Shown here in pieces: positions 54,945 to 63,890 of a stretch of DNA of 64,000 nucleotides. A program made the position numbers and the translations under genes. This DNA comes from Rhodovibrio salinarum DSM 9154. GTDB lineage: Bacteria; Pseudomonadota; Alphaproteobacteria; Kiloniellales; Rhodovibrionaceae. The notes under the pieces are model-generated. The model was not told where the DNA came from. It searched no databases and saw only the letters and a program-made list of their open reading frames with translations. The DNA lies in the NCBI RefSeq assembly GCF_000515255.1, contig NZ_KI911559.1, forward strand, positions 1,215,548 to 1,279,547, given 5' to 3'. Each line of letters starts with the position of its first letter. Positions within the stretch are counted from its first letter, which is position 1.

Positions 54945-55190
54945 ATGAGCGACCAGATGTACAGGCCGCCCGGTCGGATGGGCTGCGAGACCCTACAGGT
55001 GCGGGTGAGCGTGGATTTTCAGCCGCTCATATTTCAGGCGTGTCCCCGCTGCACCGGTCACGGGTCCGAATGCCTGATCGATCTGCTGACGGCCATTGCC
55101 GACGATTCGTCCGGATTTGAGGCATCCACCGATCGCGGTCTCGATCATCCGCATGTCGTGCAGGGCGGCTATCGCTTCGCCCGACATTGA
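54945..55190 (+). CDS. small CPRC-motif protein, copy 2
   Basis: 81 residues from ATG 54945, with GGAG 7 bases upstream. It contains MGCETLQ, VDFQPLIFQACPRCTGHGSE then CLIDLLTAIADD, matching copy 1 at 22048 in cysteine spacing, the DF pair, CPRC and the downstream C..D. The tail (HPHVVQGGYRFARH) differs. It has its own good promoter and ribosome site, which supports real expression. Family and function not recognised; probably a small metal- or thiol-based cytoplasmic protein. Confidence 0.75.
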   Translation: MSDQMYRPPGRMGCETLQVRVSVDFQPLIFQACPRCTGHGSECLIDLLTAIADDSSGFEASTDRGLDHPHVVQGGYRFARH

Positions 55191-55248
55191 CCCGCCGGCG
55201 ATGACTGGCGGCGACGCACCGTCGTTGGCCCACCCGGCTGTTCCCCGC

Positions 55249-56652
55249 TTACAGGATGAACAGTGCCGCCAAGCCGAGGAAAGCGAAGAAACCAACGACG
55301 TCGGTAATCGTGGTTAGGAACACCGCGGAGGCGACGGCCGGGTCGATCTTCAGCTTTTCCAGTCCCAACGGCACCAGCGTGCCCGACAGCCCGGCGATCA
55401 GCATGTTGACGATCATCGCCAGGCCGATGATCACGCCGATATCCGCCCGACCGAACCAGAGCCAGGCAACGGCGCCCGTCATCACCGCGAATACCACGCC
55501 GTTGAACGCGCCGACCGCGCATTCCTTGCCGATAAAGCGTACGGCGTTGGTGGCCGAGAGGTCCTTCATCGCCAGCGCACGGACCGCGACGGTGAGCGTC
55601 TGCATGCCGGCATTACCGCCCATCGAGGCTACGATCGGCATCAACACCGCAAGCGCGACGGCCTGGCTCAGCGTGGCTTCGAACAGACCGATCACCAGCG
55701 AGGCTAGAACGGCGGTGCCCAGGTTCACGGTGAGCCAGGTGGCCCGCGATTTGGCGGTGGCGAGCACACGGCCGTAGAGGTCGCTTTCGCCCAGACCCGC
55801 CAGCTTCATCAGGTCGTCCTCGGCCTCCTCGTCGATCACGTGGACGATGTCGTCCACCGTGATCATGCCGATCACCCGGCCGGAATCGTCGACCACCGGG
55901 GTGGAGACCAGCCCGTACTGCCGGAACAGGTAGGCGACCTCCTCCTGATCCATGGTGAAGGGGATCGGCCGAACGTCGGTCTCCATCACCTCGGAGATCT
56001 TGGCCGCCCGCTTTGCCCGCAGCACGCGCGACAGCGGGACGTAGCCCTGGCATTTGTGCTTCGGGTCGACCACGAACAGGTCGTAGAAGTCGTCCGGCAT
56101 GTCCTGGGCTGAGCGCATGAAGTCGATCGTCTGGCCGACCGTCCAGCCCGCCGGCACCACGACCACCTCGCGCTGCATCAGACGCCCGGCGGAGGCTTCC
56201 GGGAACGCCAGGCCCTCTTCCAGGACCAGCCGGTAGCCGGCGGGCAGCTGGGTCAGGATGCGTTGCTGGAAGTCGTCGTCCAGGTCCTCGAAGATCTCGA
56301 CCGCGTCGTCGGATTCCAACTCCGACAGGGCGGCGGCGAGGCCTTTGGGTCCGATGTGTTCGATCACGTCCTGGCGCACTGCGGGCACCAGGTAGGACAG
56401 CACTTCCGGGTCCAGGGCGCCGCCGAGGGTGTCCAGCAGGATCACCCGCTCGTCCGTGGTCAGTTCCTCGATCAGGTCGGCGAGGTCGGCGGCGTGCAGG
56501 GATTGGGCGATCTCTTCCAACTGCGTGATGTCGCCCGCCTCGATCGCCGTGTGCGCCCGCTCGATCTGGGCGTCGCTCAGGCCATAGTCATCCACGCTGG
56601 CGGGCGCCGCATCCGGCTGAACGGTTTCCTGATCGGGCGGGGAGGTCGACAT
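55249..56652 (-). CDS. mgtE: magnesium transporter MgtE
   Basis: 467 residues: an N-terminal helical MgtE-N domain (SLHAADLADLIEELTTDERV), a pair of CBS domains with YLFRQYGLVSTPVVDDSGRV and IGMITVDDIVHVIDEEAEDD, then five membrane helices including SMGGNAGMQTLTVAVRALA, the pore signature. Mg binding to N and CBS domains closes the channel. Monocistronic. Confidence 0.95.
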   Translation of the reverse strand: MSTSPPDQETVQPDAAPASVDDYGLSDAQIERAHTAIEAGDITQLEEIAQSLHAADLADLIEELTTDERVILLDTLGGALDPEVLSYLVPAVRQDVIEHIGPKGLAAALSELESDDAVEIFEDLDDDFQQRILTQLPAGYRLVLEEGLAFPEASAGRLMQREVVVVPAGWTVGQTIDFMRSAQDMPDDFYDLFVVDPKHKCQGYVPLSRVLRAKRAAKISEVMETDVRPIPFTMDQEEVAYLFRQYGLVSTPVVDDSGRVIGMITVDDIVHVIDEEAEDDLMKLAGLGESDLYGRVLATAKSRATWLTVNLGTAVLASLVIGLFEATLSQAVALAVLMPIVASMGGNAGMQTLTVAVRALAMKDLSATNAVRFIGKECAVGAFNGVVFAVMTGAVAWLWFGRADIGVIIGLAMIVNMLIAGLSGTLVPLGLEKLKIDPAVASAVFLTTITDVVGFFAFLGLAALFIL

Positions 56653-56733
56653 GGAGGTTCCTGGCGGGTCCTAAGGAAGCAGGTTCGTGGGCGGTCGCGT
56701 CTTGACGCTTTTGTGGGTGGGGGAGGTGCGGGC

Positions 56734-59142
56734 TCAGGGCTGCGTGGCGGGCGCCGATCGACTGGCGGCTTGGCGTTGGGCGTCCAACACGGCGACGGCG
56801 GTCATATTGACCACGCCCCGCGAGGTCACCGACGGGGTCAAGATATGCGCCGGCCGGGCGCTGCCCAGCAGCATGGGCCCCACCGGCAAGCCTTCGCCCA
56901 GGATCTTCAACGCGTTCATGGTGATATTGCCGGCATCCAGGGTCGGCATGACCAAGAGATTGGCGCTCCCCTTCAGCTTGGAGTTCGGGAAGATCCGCTG
57001 GCGGATATCCTCGTTGAGCGCGGCGTCGGCGTGCATCTCGCCCTCAACCTCGAGTTCCGGATGGTCGCGCTGCAGCATTTCCACGGCCGCCCGCACCTTG
57101 CGGGCGCTGGGGCTGTCGGCGTTGCCGAAGTTCGAATGGCTCAAGAGCGCGATCTTCGGTTCGATCCCGAAGGCGCGCACGCCTTCGGCGGCCATGGTCG
57201 TCATCTCGACGATCTCCTCGGCGCTGGGATCATCGGTGACGTAGGTGTCGGTGATGAAATAGCTGCCCTGCGGCAGGATCAACAGCGACATCGCCGAATG
57301 GTCGTGTACGCCCGGGCGCTGGCCGATCACGTCGCGAATGTGGGCGAGGTGCCATTTATAGACCCCCTCGACCCCGCACAGCATCGCGTCGGCATCGCCC
57401 AGATAAACCGCCAGCGCGGCGATCACGGTCGGGTTGGTGCGCACGATCGTGCGCGCAGCGGCCGGCTGCACGCCCTTGCGCTCCATCAGTTGATGATAGG
57501 TCTGCCAGTAGGTGTTGTAGCGCGGGTCCGACTGCGGATTGATGACATCAACGTGTTGCCCGGCGACGAAGCGCAGGCCCAGGCGCTCGACGCGGGTGTG
57601 GATCACATCGGGGCGGCCGATCAGGATCGGCTGCGCCAGCCCTTCGTCGAGCGCGACCTGGGTGGCCCGCAGCACCCGCTCGTCCTCGCCGTCGGCGTAG
57701 ATCACCCGCTTCGGCCGCCGGCGCGCGCGTTCGAACACCGGCTTCATGACCAGGCCCGAGCGGAAGACGAACTCGGAGAGGTGCTGCTTGTAAGCGTCGA
57801 AGTCCTGAATCGGGCGGGCCGCGACGCCGCTGTCCATTGCCGCCCGCGCCACCGCCGGCGCCAGCTCCAGCATCAGCCGCGGGTCGAATGGGCGTGGGAT
57901 CAGGTAGTCCGGGCCGAAGCCGCTGGCATCCCCACCATAGGCCTTCTGGACCACTTCCGACGGCTCCGCCATGGCGAGATCGGCCAGCGCCTTCACGCAG
58001 GCGGTCTTCATCGCCTCGTTGATGGTGCTGGCACCGACGTCGAGGGCGCCGCGGAAGATGAAGGGGAAGCACAGGACGTTGTTGACCTGGTTCGGGTAGT
58101 CGCTGCGCCCGGTGGCGATGATCGCGTCCGGCGCCACCTCGCGGGCGTCCTCCGGCATGATTTCCGGCGTCGGGTTGGCCAAGGCCATGATGATCGGCGG
58201 ATCGGTCATGGTCTGAACCATGTCCTGGCTCAGCACGCCAGGTGCGGAGAGGCCAAGGAAGATGTCCGCGCCCTGAATCACTTCGGCGAGCGTGCGCGCG
58301 TCCGTCTCCTGGGCGTAGGCCGCCTTCCAGTGGTCCATCTCCACCTCGCGGCCCTGATAGACCACACCGTGAATATCGGTGACCCAGATGTTCTCGCGCT
58401 TCAGTCCCAGGGTTTGCAGCAGGTCCAAACAGGCAAGCGCGGCCGCGCCAGCGCCGGAACAGACCAGCTTGACCTCCTCGAACTTCTGCTCGCGCAAGCG
58501 CAGGGCGTTGTAGATCGCGGCGGCAACGATGATCGCGGTGCCATGCTGGTCGTCGTGGAATACCGGGATGTCCATGCGCGCCCTGAGCGCTGCCTCGACC
58601 TCGAAGCATTCTGGGGCCTTGATATCCTCAAGGTTGATGCCGCCGAAGGTCGGCTCCAGCGCGGCGATCGCCTCGATCAGTTTTTCGGGGTCGTCCTGCT
58701 TCAACTCAATGTCGAAGACGTCGATGCCGGCGAACTTCTTGAACAGAACGCCCTTGCCTTCCATTACCGGCTTGGAGGCGAGCGGGCCGATGTTGCCCAG
58801 CCCCAGGACGGCCGAACCGTTGGTCACCACGCCCACCAGGTTGCCCCGTGTGGTCAGGCCCGCGGCCTCCTTCGGATCGGCGACGATGGCATCGCACGCC
58901 GCCGCGACACCGGGGGAATACGCGAGCGCCAGGTCGCGCTGGTTGCCCAGCGGCTTGGTCGGGGCGACCTCGATCTTGCCGGGGGTCGGCTCGCGGTGGT
59001 AATGCAGCGCCGCTTGGCCAAGGTCGCCGTGCTTGTTCGGGCTTGTCTGCTGGGGCAGTTGCGCCGAACGTTCACGTGGGCCGCGTTCTGCAGCGTCGCG
59101 CGACTGGCGGTCGTCCGAAGGACTGCGGGGGGGCTGGGCCAT
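56734..59142 (-). CDS. maeB: NADP-dependent malic enzyme with phosphotransacetylase-like domain
   Basis: 802 residues from ATG 59142, AGGGAGA 8 bases upstream. The N-terminal about 60 residues are an extra disordered stretch ([18 protein letters not shown]). The malic domain has [36 protein letters not shown] and [20 protein letters not shown], then [15 protein letters not shown] for NAD(P). The last about 330 residues are a Pta-like domain ([21 protein letters not shown]-type [19 protein letters not shown]) that regulates rather than catalyses. It makes pyruvate and NADPH from malate. Confidence 0.95.
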   Translation of the reverse strand: MAQPPRSPSDDRQSRDAAERGPRERSAQLPQQTSPNKHGDLGQAALHYHREPTPGKIEVAPTKPLGNQRDLALAYSPGVAAACDAIVADPKEAAGLTTRGNLVGVVTNGSAVLGLGNIGPLASKPVMEGKGVLFKKFAGIDVFDIELKQDDPEKLIEAIAALEPTFGGINLEDIKAPECFEVEAALRARMDIPVFHDDQHGTAIIVAAAIYNALRLREQKFEEVKLVCSGAGAAALACLDLLQTLGLKRENIWVTDIHGVVYQGREVEMDHWKAAYAQETDARTLAEVIQGADIFLGLSAPGVLSQDMVQTMTDPPIIMALANPTPEIMPEDAREVAPDAIIATGRSDYPNQVNNVLCFPFIFRGALDVGASTINEAMKTACVKALADLAMAEPSEVVQKAYGGDASGFGPDYLIPRPFDPRLMLELAPAVARAAMDSGVAARPIQDFDAYKQHLSEFVFRSGLVMKPVFERARRRPKRVIYADGEDERVLRATQVALDEGLAQPILIGRPDVIHTRVERLGLRFVAGQHVDVINPQSDPRYNTYWQTYHQLMERKGVQPAAARTIVRTNPTVIAALAVYLGDADAMLCGVEGVYKWHLAHIRDVIGQRPGVHDHSAMSLLILPQGSYFITDTYVTDDPSAEEIVEMTTMAAEGVRAFGIEPKIALLSHSNFGNADSPSARKVRAAVEMLQRDHPELEVEGEMHADAALNEDIRQRIFPNSKLKGSANLLVMPTLDAGNITMNALKILGEGLPVGPMLLGSARPAHILTPSVTSRGVVNMTAVAVLDAQRQAASRSAPATQP

Positions 59143-59357
59143 CGGCGTGATCTCCCTTTCGCGGATCGACCCGTGCGAAGCGCCGGCGTTAAGCTTCGCG
59201 GCGCCGGCGGAGGCGGTCATGAAAACGCCCGCGCGGCGCGCTTCGACCGCACGGGCTGGAAAGATGCGGCCGCTCAGGCGGCGCTGACGGCCGCCGGCAC
59301 TGACGGCCAAGAAGCCGAAAAATCGCGCGCTGTCACGACCTTGCGGGAGATAGCAGA

Positions 59358-60053
59358 TTGCCCCCACGCGAGCAAGCCGAAGCCCCCGGGACGTCCGCCT
59401 ATGAGACGTCCGCTCAACCTGCAGCGCCGCAGCCCCAATGGGCGGTGAGCGACCGCTTGGTTGCCTATCCCGACGCTATGCAGGCGATGGAAGCGCGGGT
59501 GGCGGATATCCGCGCCGGCGGGGCGCCAGAGTTGATCTGGCTGCTGCAGCACCCGCCGCTCTACACCGCGGGGACCAGCGCGAACCCGGCCGATCTGGTG
59601 GATGCCGGCGGTTTTCCGGTCTATGAGACCGGCCGGGGCGGGCAATATACCTACCACGGTCCGGGCCAGCGCGTCGCCTACGCGATGCTGGACCTGAAGG
59701 CGCGCGACCTCGACGTGCGCCGCTTCGTCTGGTCGCTGGAGGAGTGGGTGATCCGCGCGCTCGCCCAGTTCAACGTGCGCGGCGAGCGGCGTGAGGGCCG
59801 GGTCGGTATCTGGGTTCCCTTGGACGGCGGGCGGGAGGCCAAGATCGCCGCGATCGGGGTGCGCGTGCGCCGCTGGGTGTCGTTTCACGGCATCGCGCTC
59901 AATGTCGATCCCGAACTCAGCCACTTCGATGGCATCGTCCCGTGCGGCATCCGCGACCACGGCGTGACCTCGCTCGCCGCGCTCGGCTATCCGGTCGGAC
60001 TGGAAGACGTCGACGTGGCACTGCAAAGCGCCTTTACCGAGGTGTTCGGGTAG
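59358..60053 (+). CDS. lipB: lipoyl(octanoyl) transferase
   Basis: 231 residues from TTG 59358, about 9 bases after [62 protein letters not shown] with the active-site K162 and [14 protein letters not shown] with C196 are all LipB signatures. It transfers octanoate from ACP to lipoyl domains. It is divergent from maeB; lipA is not nearby. Confidence 0.93.
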   Translation: MPPREQAEAPGTSAYETSAQPAAPQPQWAVSDRLVAYPDAMQAMEARVADIRAGGAPELIWLLQHPPLYTAGTSANPADLVDAGGFPVYETGRGGQYTYHGPGQRVAYAMLDLKARDLDVRRFVWSLEEWVIRALAQFNVRGERREGRVGIWVPLDGGREAKIAAIGVRVRRWVSFHGIALNVDPELSHFDGIVPCGIRDHGVTSLAALGYPVGLEDVDVALQSAFTEVFG

Positions 60054-60077
60054 CAGGGCGTCGCCGCTTCCGGGTCG

Positions 60078-60353
60078 TCACACACTCGGTGCCTGGTAAA
60101 AGCCGCTGTCCACTGGCTCCTCCGTCGCCTCGACATCGACTTTGCTGACGCGAGCGGCAGGTGGACCCTCGTGACAGCGCTGGATCATCTCGTCGACCTT
60201 GGCATCGTCGCCGGCAAAAACCGCCTCGACCGTGCCGTTGTGAACGTTGCGGACCCAGCCATGCAGGCCCCGCTGGCTGGCCTCGTCGACCGTCCAGCCG
60301 CGGAACCAGACTCCCTGCACCTGGCCGTGAATGCGCACGTGCACGCGCTTCAT
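60078..60353 (-). CDS. acyP: acylphosphatase
   Basis: 91 residues from ATG 60353, 9 bases after GGGGGA. RIHGQVQGVWFRGWTVDEA with the catalytic Arg and GWVRNVHNGTVEAVFAG with the catalytic Asn are both present. It hydrolyses acyl phosphates. It sits 46 bases after a hypothetical gene on the same strand. Confidence 0.93.
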   Translation of the reverse strand: MKRVHVRIHGQVQGVWFRGWTVDEASQRGLHGWVRNVHNGTVEAVFAGDDAKVDEMIQRCHEGPPAARVSKVDVEATEEPVDSGFYQAPSV

Positions 60354-60399
60354 ACTGGTCATTCCCCCTTGGTCGCTCGCTTGATCGCCGTTTGGGTGG

Positions 60400-60903
60400 C
60401 TACCGTCCGTTGGTTTCGGAGGCATCGTCTGCGCCCAGATTGTTCCAGGTCTCAGGGGCCCATTCGGTTTCTTCCGCTTCCGCCGAGCGGATGTCGTCGG
60501 GCGCGCCAGGATAGAGCGCGGCCATGGCCGTTTGCACGGCCCGCCGGGCATCGCGCTCCCAGGCGCGGCGGTTGGTCCATTGATCTTCGATGGTGATCGC
60601 GGGCTCGCGCGGGTCTTCGTGGACCAGCGCGTTGCGGGTCAACCGCAGCCAGCCGAGATCCTGCTGTAACTCCGGGTCGGGTCGGTGGAAGCGGCCCTGG
60701 CTGTCCACGATGATGGCTGCCAGGATGATCGCCGATGCCCAGGCGCCCGCGCAGAAAGTCGCCTGCAGATCGACCATCAGCGCGCAAGCCTGCTCGGACA
60801 GCCGGCTCGCCGCCCCGCCGCGCGCACGTTCTGTCTCCAGCGCCTCGAACCAGCGCCGACGCTCCTCCCAGGTTGCCAAATCCGGGTATTCGAGCTGTTC
60901 CAT
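60400..60903 (-). CDS. hypothetical protein with a HEPN-like RNxxxH motif
   Basis: 167 residues from ATG 60903 (GAGG 4 bases upstream; GTG 60942 is an alternative that adds 13 residues). All-helical, with QACALMVDLQATFC, WASAIILAAIIVDS and LGWLRLTRNALVHEDP, where RNALVH fits the Rx4H pattern of HEPN ribonuclease or DUF4145-like domains. The tail is acidic. Not matched to a named family. It probably shares a transcript with acyP. Confidence 0.65.
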   Translation of the reverse strand: MEQLEYPDLATWEERRRWFEALETERARGGAASRLSEQACALMVDLQATFCAGAWASAIILAAIIVDSQGRFHRPDPELQQDLGWLRLTRNALVHEDPREPAITIEDQWTNRRAWERDARRAVQTAMAALYPGAPDDIRSAEAEETEWAPETWNNLGADDASETNGR

Positions 60904-61023
60904 CGCACCTCGGACTGTGGCTTCCATCTTCGCCGCTGTCACGCGTTCGGTGAAGCAGCGCGCTTGGCTGGTTAAGGGGGCAGGCCGTAAGCGCCGTAAG
61001 CAGAGCCGGCAGCTGTCCGCGCG

Positions 61024-62115
61024 TTAGACCCGTGCGAAGTTGCCCGCCAGCAGCACGGCGTCCTCTGCGTTGCGGGCCGTGCCGTCGGCACCGATCCACT
61101 TGGCGAGGGACGGGGAGACATGGAACGGATAGCCGCCCACCAGGACTTTCACACCGGCCGTCATTGGATCGCTGCGCAGGCCGGCGATTATGTCGGGCAG
61201 TCGCCAGGCCAGGTAGGGTGTGGTGACGGACAGGGCCAGCACCTCCGGTTGGACCCGACGCACCGCCATCTGGATTGCCAACTTTGGCGTGTTGGCGCCG
61301 AGGTAGTGGGTGGCCCACCCGTTCAGTTGCAGCAGGGCGTTGACGACCTGCAGGCCGGTGTCGTGCAACTCCCCCTCGACGCAGGCGGAGACGACGGTGC
61401 CGCTATCGCCGTTGGTACGCACACAGCCGGTCAGTTCGCTCATCAGGTCCTGGCTGACGGCGGTCGCGAAGTGCTCCTGCGCGACATCGATCCGATTGAT
61501 CTGCCACAATCGGCCAACTTCGACCTGCGCTGGCTCGATGACGTGTAACAGAATGTCGGCCACCGGCGTGCCGATGCGCACCTTCTCGCGGACGAGCCTT
61601 CGGGCGGCCTGGGCGTTGCCGGCGAGCAGGGCCTCGGTGTAGTCGCGGGCGCAATCGGCGTGCAGGCCAGGTTCGTTGAGGACGCCGGGCGGTTCTTCCG
61701 TTCGAGTGTCCAGGCGCTGGAGCGCGTCCTCGATCATGGTGATCGTGCTGGAATAGATCGCCGGCGAGAGGTCCTCGTCGAGCACCTCGGCGATCAGCTC
61801 CAAGGTGCGTTTCAGATTGGCGCGTTTGAGGCCCCGCGCGACCATCATCGACTTCGCCCAGGCGATGTGATCGTGAAACAGGATCGGGTCGGTCAAGGCG
61901 ATTGCCTGCGACAGATGCTCCAGGACCCACGCGACATCACGCTCGACATAGTAGCGCGTGGCATCGCCGCCCATCTGCTGCAACGCCGGCATTTCCGAAA
62001 GCAGCCGGCTCGCGACTTGCTCGGCGATCTTGAGGCGGCGCATATGCAGCTGTCCGGCGACACTCCAGGTCCAACCTTGAACCAAGTGGGCCGGGTCGCC
62101 GTGAATGGCAGGCAT
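61024..62115 (-). CDS. cobalamin-binding protein with CarH-type light-sensor motifs, no DNA-binding domain
   Basis: 363 residues from ATG 62115. Residues 1-140 are a helical domain I do not recognise (RYYVERDVAWVLEHL, DPILFHDHIAWAKSMMVARG). Residues about 150-230 are the B12-binding four-helix bundle with W204 and E214-H215, the Wx9EH motif of CarH. The Rossmann-like domain has ELHDTGLQVV with the predicted cobalt ligand H251, SVTTPYL and VLVGGYPF. No MerR helix-turn-helix is seen, so it may work through a partner protein. The promoter region carries dyads. Confidence 0.82.
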   Translation of the reverse strand: MPAIHGDPAHLVQGWTWSVAGQLHMRRLKIAEQVASRLLSEMPALQQMGGDATRYYVERDVAWVLEHLSQAIALTDPILFHDHIAWAKSMMVARGLKRANLKRTLELIAEVLDEDLSPAIYSSTITMIEDALQRLDTRTEEPPGVLNEPGLHADCARDYTEALLAGNAQAARRLVREKVRIGTPVADILLHVIEPAQVEVGRLWQINRIDVAQEHFATAVSQDLMSELTGCVRTNGDSGTVVSACVEGELHDTGLQVVNALLQLNGWATHYLGANTPKLAIQMAVRRVQPEVLALSVTTPYLAWRLPDIIAGLRSDPMTAGVKVLVGGYPFHVSPSLAKWIGADGTARNAEDAVLLAGNFARV

Positions 62116-62433
62116 GCCTTAACCTTTCGCCCGGGAATGTTCGACTATTTTAGATTAGGCCTGCTAAACTAAGTGTAAAGCGCGACATTTCGTATCCAAC
62201 GGTTCTGACGCTGTCGTCAGCCTGTGCTGACAGCGGTCAGCCACCAATGAATGAGCGCGGGCGTACTACCATCGACAGCGATTATTTCAACCCATGTGAC
62301 TGGCGGGATAGGTGGATTGCACAAAATATCGAACTCGTCCTGCTAAATGCCTTATTAGCAGGCGCAGAGGTGTGAAACTTTTCTCGCACAGGTAGGCGTC
62401 GGGCGCGGGCGGCCGATGGCGTTCTGTCTGGTA
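62116..62433. other. intergenic region upstream of the B12-binding gene, with inverted repeats
   Basis: 318 bases, AT-rich near the B12 gene start. TTTAG-N10-CTAAA lies at 62149-62168, and overlaps one copy of CCTGCTAA (62160-62167). A perfect palindrome with arms CCTGCTAA and TTAGCAGG, 8 bases apart, lies at 62339-62362. No gene seen. Confidence 0.55.
62339..62362. repeat. palindrome CCTGCTAA-N8-TTAGCAGG
   Basis: A perfect 8-bp inverted repeat about 225 bases upstream of the B12-binding gene and 72 bases after the DUF3108 stop. It could be a regulator site or the 3' hairpin of the DUF3108 transcript, but no T-run follows. Confidence 0.5.
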
Positions 62434-63333
62434 CTAATCGGTGGCAGCACGTTGTAATGGGAACAGGCCGGCATCCGGAAGTTCGGTCGCGGGGCCGCGG
62501 GTGACGCCAGTCAAGTGCACGCGCAGTTCTCCAACCCGCGTGTTCGTCTGAATGCGTACGGGCAGAGGCGGCAGGTCATCGGTAATGCGTGCCAGCCAGA
62601 CATCGACCGTGTCCGGATAGCGGCTTTTGGACTCGTACTTTTCCCAGAAGCCGGTAACCTTCTTCACGCTCAGGCGGCACTTGACCGCCGTGCCGCTATA
62701 GACAGCGTAGGAGCTTTCCGGCACCTGCGCGGACCCGAGCCGCTCGGCGGAGATGTCGTAGCGCCGGCGGCCGTCGAAAATCCGATGCTCCCCCGAGCAG
62801 ATTTCGCCCTGACCCAGAATCAGACCGTAGATCGCGCTGATCGGATCGCGGGTGCCCGCGCGCGCCGAAACCGGAACGACCGCGCGATCGTCCGCGGTCG
62901 GTGCGGGCTCGGCGTTGACTTCTGGCGGGGCGTTCGGAGACGGGTAGGTCATACGTACCCAGCGCTTGCCGTTATCGCCCCAGAGATTGGCGGTGGCAAA
63001 GCGCTCGGGCGTCAACGCGCCACGCACCCGCGTGCCTTCGGACCGGCCCTCGAGGACGAATGGCCAGAGACTGCCGATCCATCCGGATGTTCGAGCCTGC
63101 AGGCGGATATCATAGCCGCCCGTATCGAGCGCGATCCGCGTGTCGAACGAGAGCGCGTTCAACCCGCCGACGTACAGCTTGTAGGCCAGCCCGACCGGCG
63201 GCTGAACCGTGGTGGGAGTCGGATCGCTTCGGGCCGGGCCGAGCGTGCCTAAAAACACCGTGCCCACGAGCGCGATGCGGGTCAACGCTGCCCTTCGACG
63301 TCCTCTGCCTACAAGCCACAGCCCATGCACCAT
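62434..63333 (-). CDS. DUF3108 domain protein
   Basis: 299 residues with a signal peptide (RIALVGTVFLGTLGPARSD). The DUF3108 pattern is seen in YKLYVGGLNALSFDTRIAL and LTGVTRGPATELPDAGLFPL, with DVWLARITDDLPPLPVRIQT near the end. These beta-rich periplasmic proteins are common in proteobacteria; function unknown. Confidence 0.88.
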   Translation of the reverse strand: MVHGLWLVGRGRRRAALTRIALVGTVFLGTLGPARSDPTPTTVQPPVGLAYKLYVGGLNALSFDTRIALDTGGYDIRLQARTSGWIGSLWPFVLEGRSEGTRVRGALTPERFATANLWGDNGKRWVRMTYPSPNAPPEVNAEPAPTADDRAVVPVSARAGTRDPISAIYGLILGQGEICSGEHRIFDGRRRYDISAERLGSAQVPESSYAVYSGTAVKCRLSVKKVTGFWEKYESKSRYPDTVDVWLARITDDLPPLPVRIQTNTRVGELRVHLTGVTRGPATELPDAGLFPLQRAATD

Positions 63334-63490
63334 CGTCGCCTCCCACGTCGCGGGATCGCATTTGCCCAGAACGGCGGTCGACCAGAACGGCTGTGCAGGT
63401 CCACGGCCTGCATGCCCGTTCGGCCTGACCCTTTAAGTTACGGCCCTTCGGGAAGGAGAAAAGGTGTGCGCCGCGACAATCGTCAGCGCG

Positions 63491-63667
63491 TTATCTTGCA
63501 CCACGCAGGTTCCGGCTGAAGCGCATTTCGAAGGTGAAGCGCGAGGCGGGAAAGATGGTGCGGCTGACGGCGAACAGGTCGTTGGCCCCGTCCCAGAAAC
63601 GCCGGTGCAGGATCAGCGCCGGACGCGTGATACGGTTCGTGAGGAGAGGCAACGCGCCAAACTGCTC
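63491..63667 (-). pseudogene. C-terminal remnant of a GntR-family regulator (UTRA domain)
   Basis: A 58-codon frame between an in-frame TAG (63668-63670) and TAA (63491) reads, in its middle, RPALILHRRFWDGAND, then LFAVSRTIFPASRFTFEMRF. This is the pattern of the last two strands of the UTRA effector domain (as in HutC/PhnF-type GntR regulators). The DNA-binding half and most of UTRA are absent in all frames upstream, so it appears to be a truncated relic. Confidence 0.55.
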
Positions 63668-63743
63668 CTAAGCCCTGATCCAAGGGTAACAGCCGGAGGC
63701 GGGCGGCCTGTACTAGGCGGCCCCGTTGGCCTCAGATTTTGGC

Positions 63744-63771
63744 TTGACCCGCGCACTGCGGTGACTATGTT
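63744..63771 (+). promoter_or_regulatory. promoter of tRNA-Val
   Basis: TTGACC and TATGTT separated by 16 bases, ending 44 bases before the mature tRNA 5' end. Both boxes are near consensus. Confidence 0.6.
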
Positions 63772-63815
63772 GCGTAGCTGCAAACCGCTGACAGACGGCG
63801 ATTTTTCGCGGTCAT

Positions 63816-63890
63816 GGGCGCGTAGCTCAGCGGGAGAGCGCCTCGTTCACACCGAGGAGGTCCCTGGTTCAATCCCAGGCGCGCCCACCA
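63816..63890 (+). tRNA. tRNA-Val (anticodon CAC)
   Basis: A complete cloverleaf: acceptor GGGCGCG pairs with CGCGCCC, D-arm GCTC/GAGC, anticodon stem CCTCG/CGAGG enclosing TTCACAC with anticodon CAC, T-arm CCTGG/CCAGG around TTCAATC, and an encoded 3' CCA. Reads the valine codon GUG. Confidence 0.97.

Larger units (their letters stand above)
63334..63815. other. region between DUF3108 and tRNA-Val genes
   Basis: About 480 bases containing only a gene remnant (63491-63667) and the tRNA promoter (63744-63771). I see no intact gene here. Confidence 0.5.

Noticed and set aside
56263-59448. 1061-codon plus-strand frame opposite mgtE and maeB
   Set aside because: Antisense shadow spanning two well-supported genes and their gap; no domain signal.
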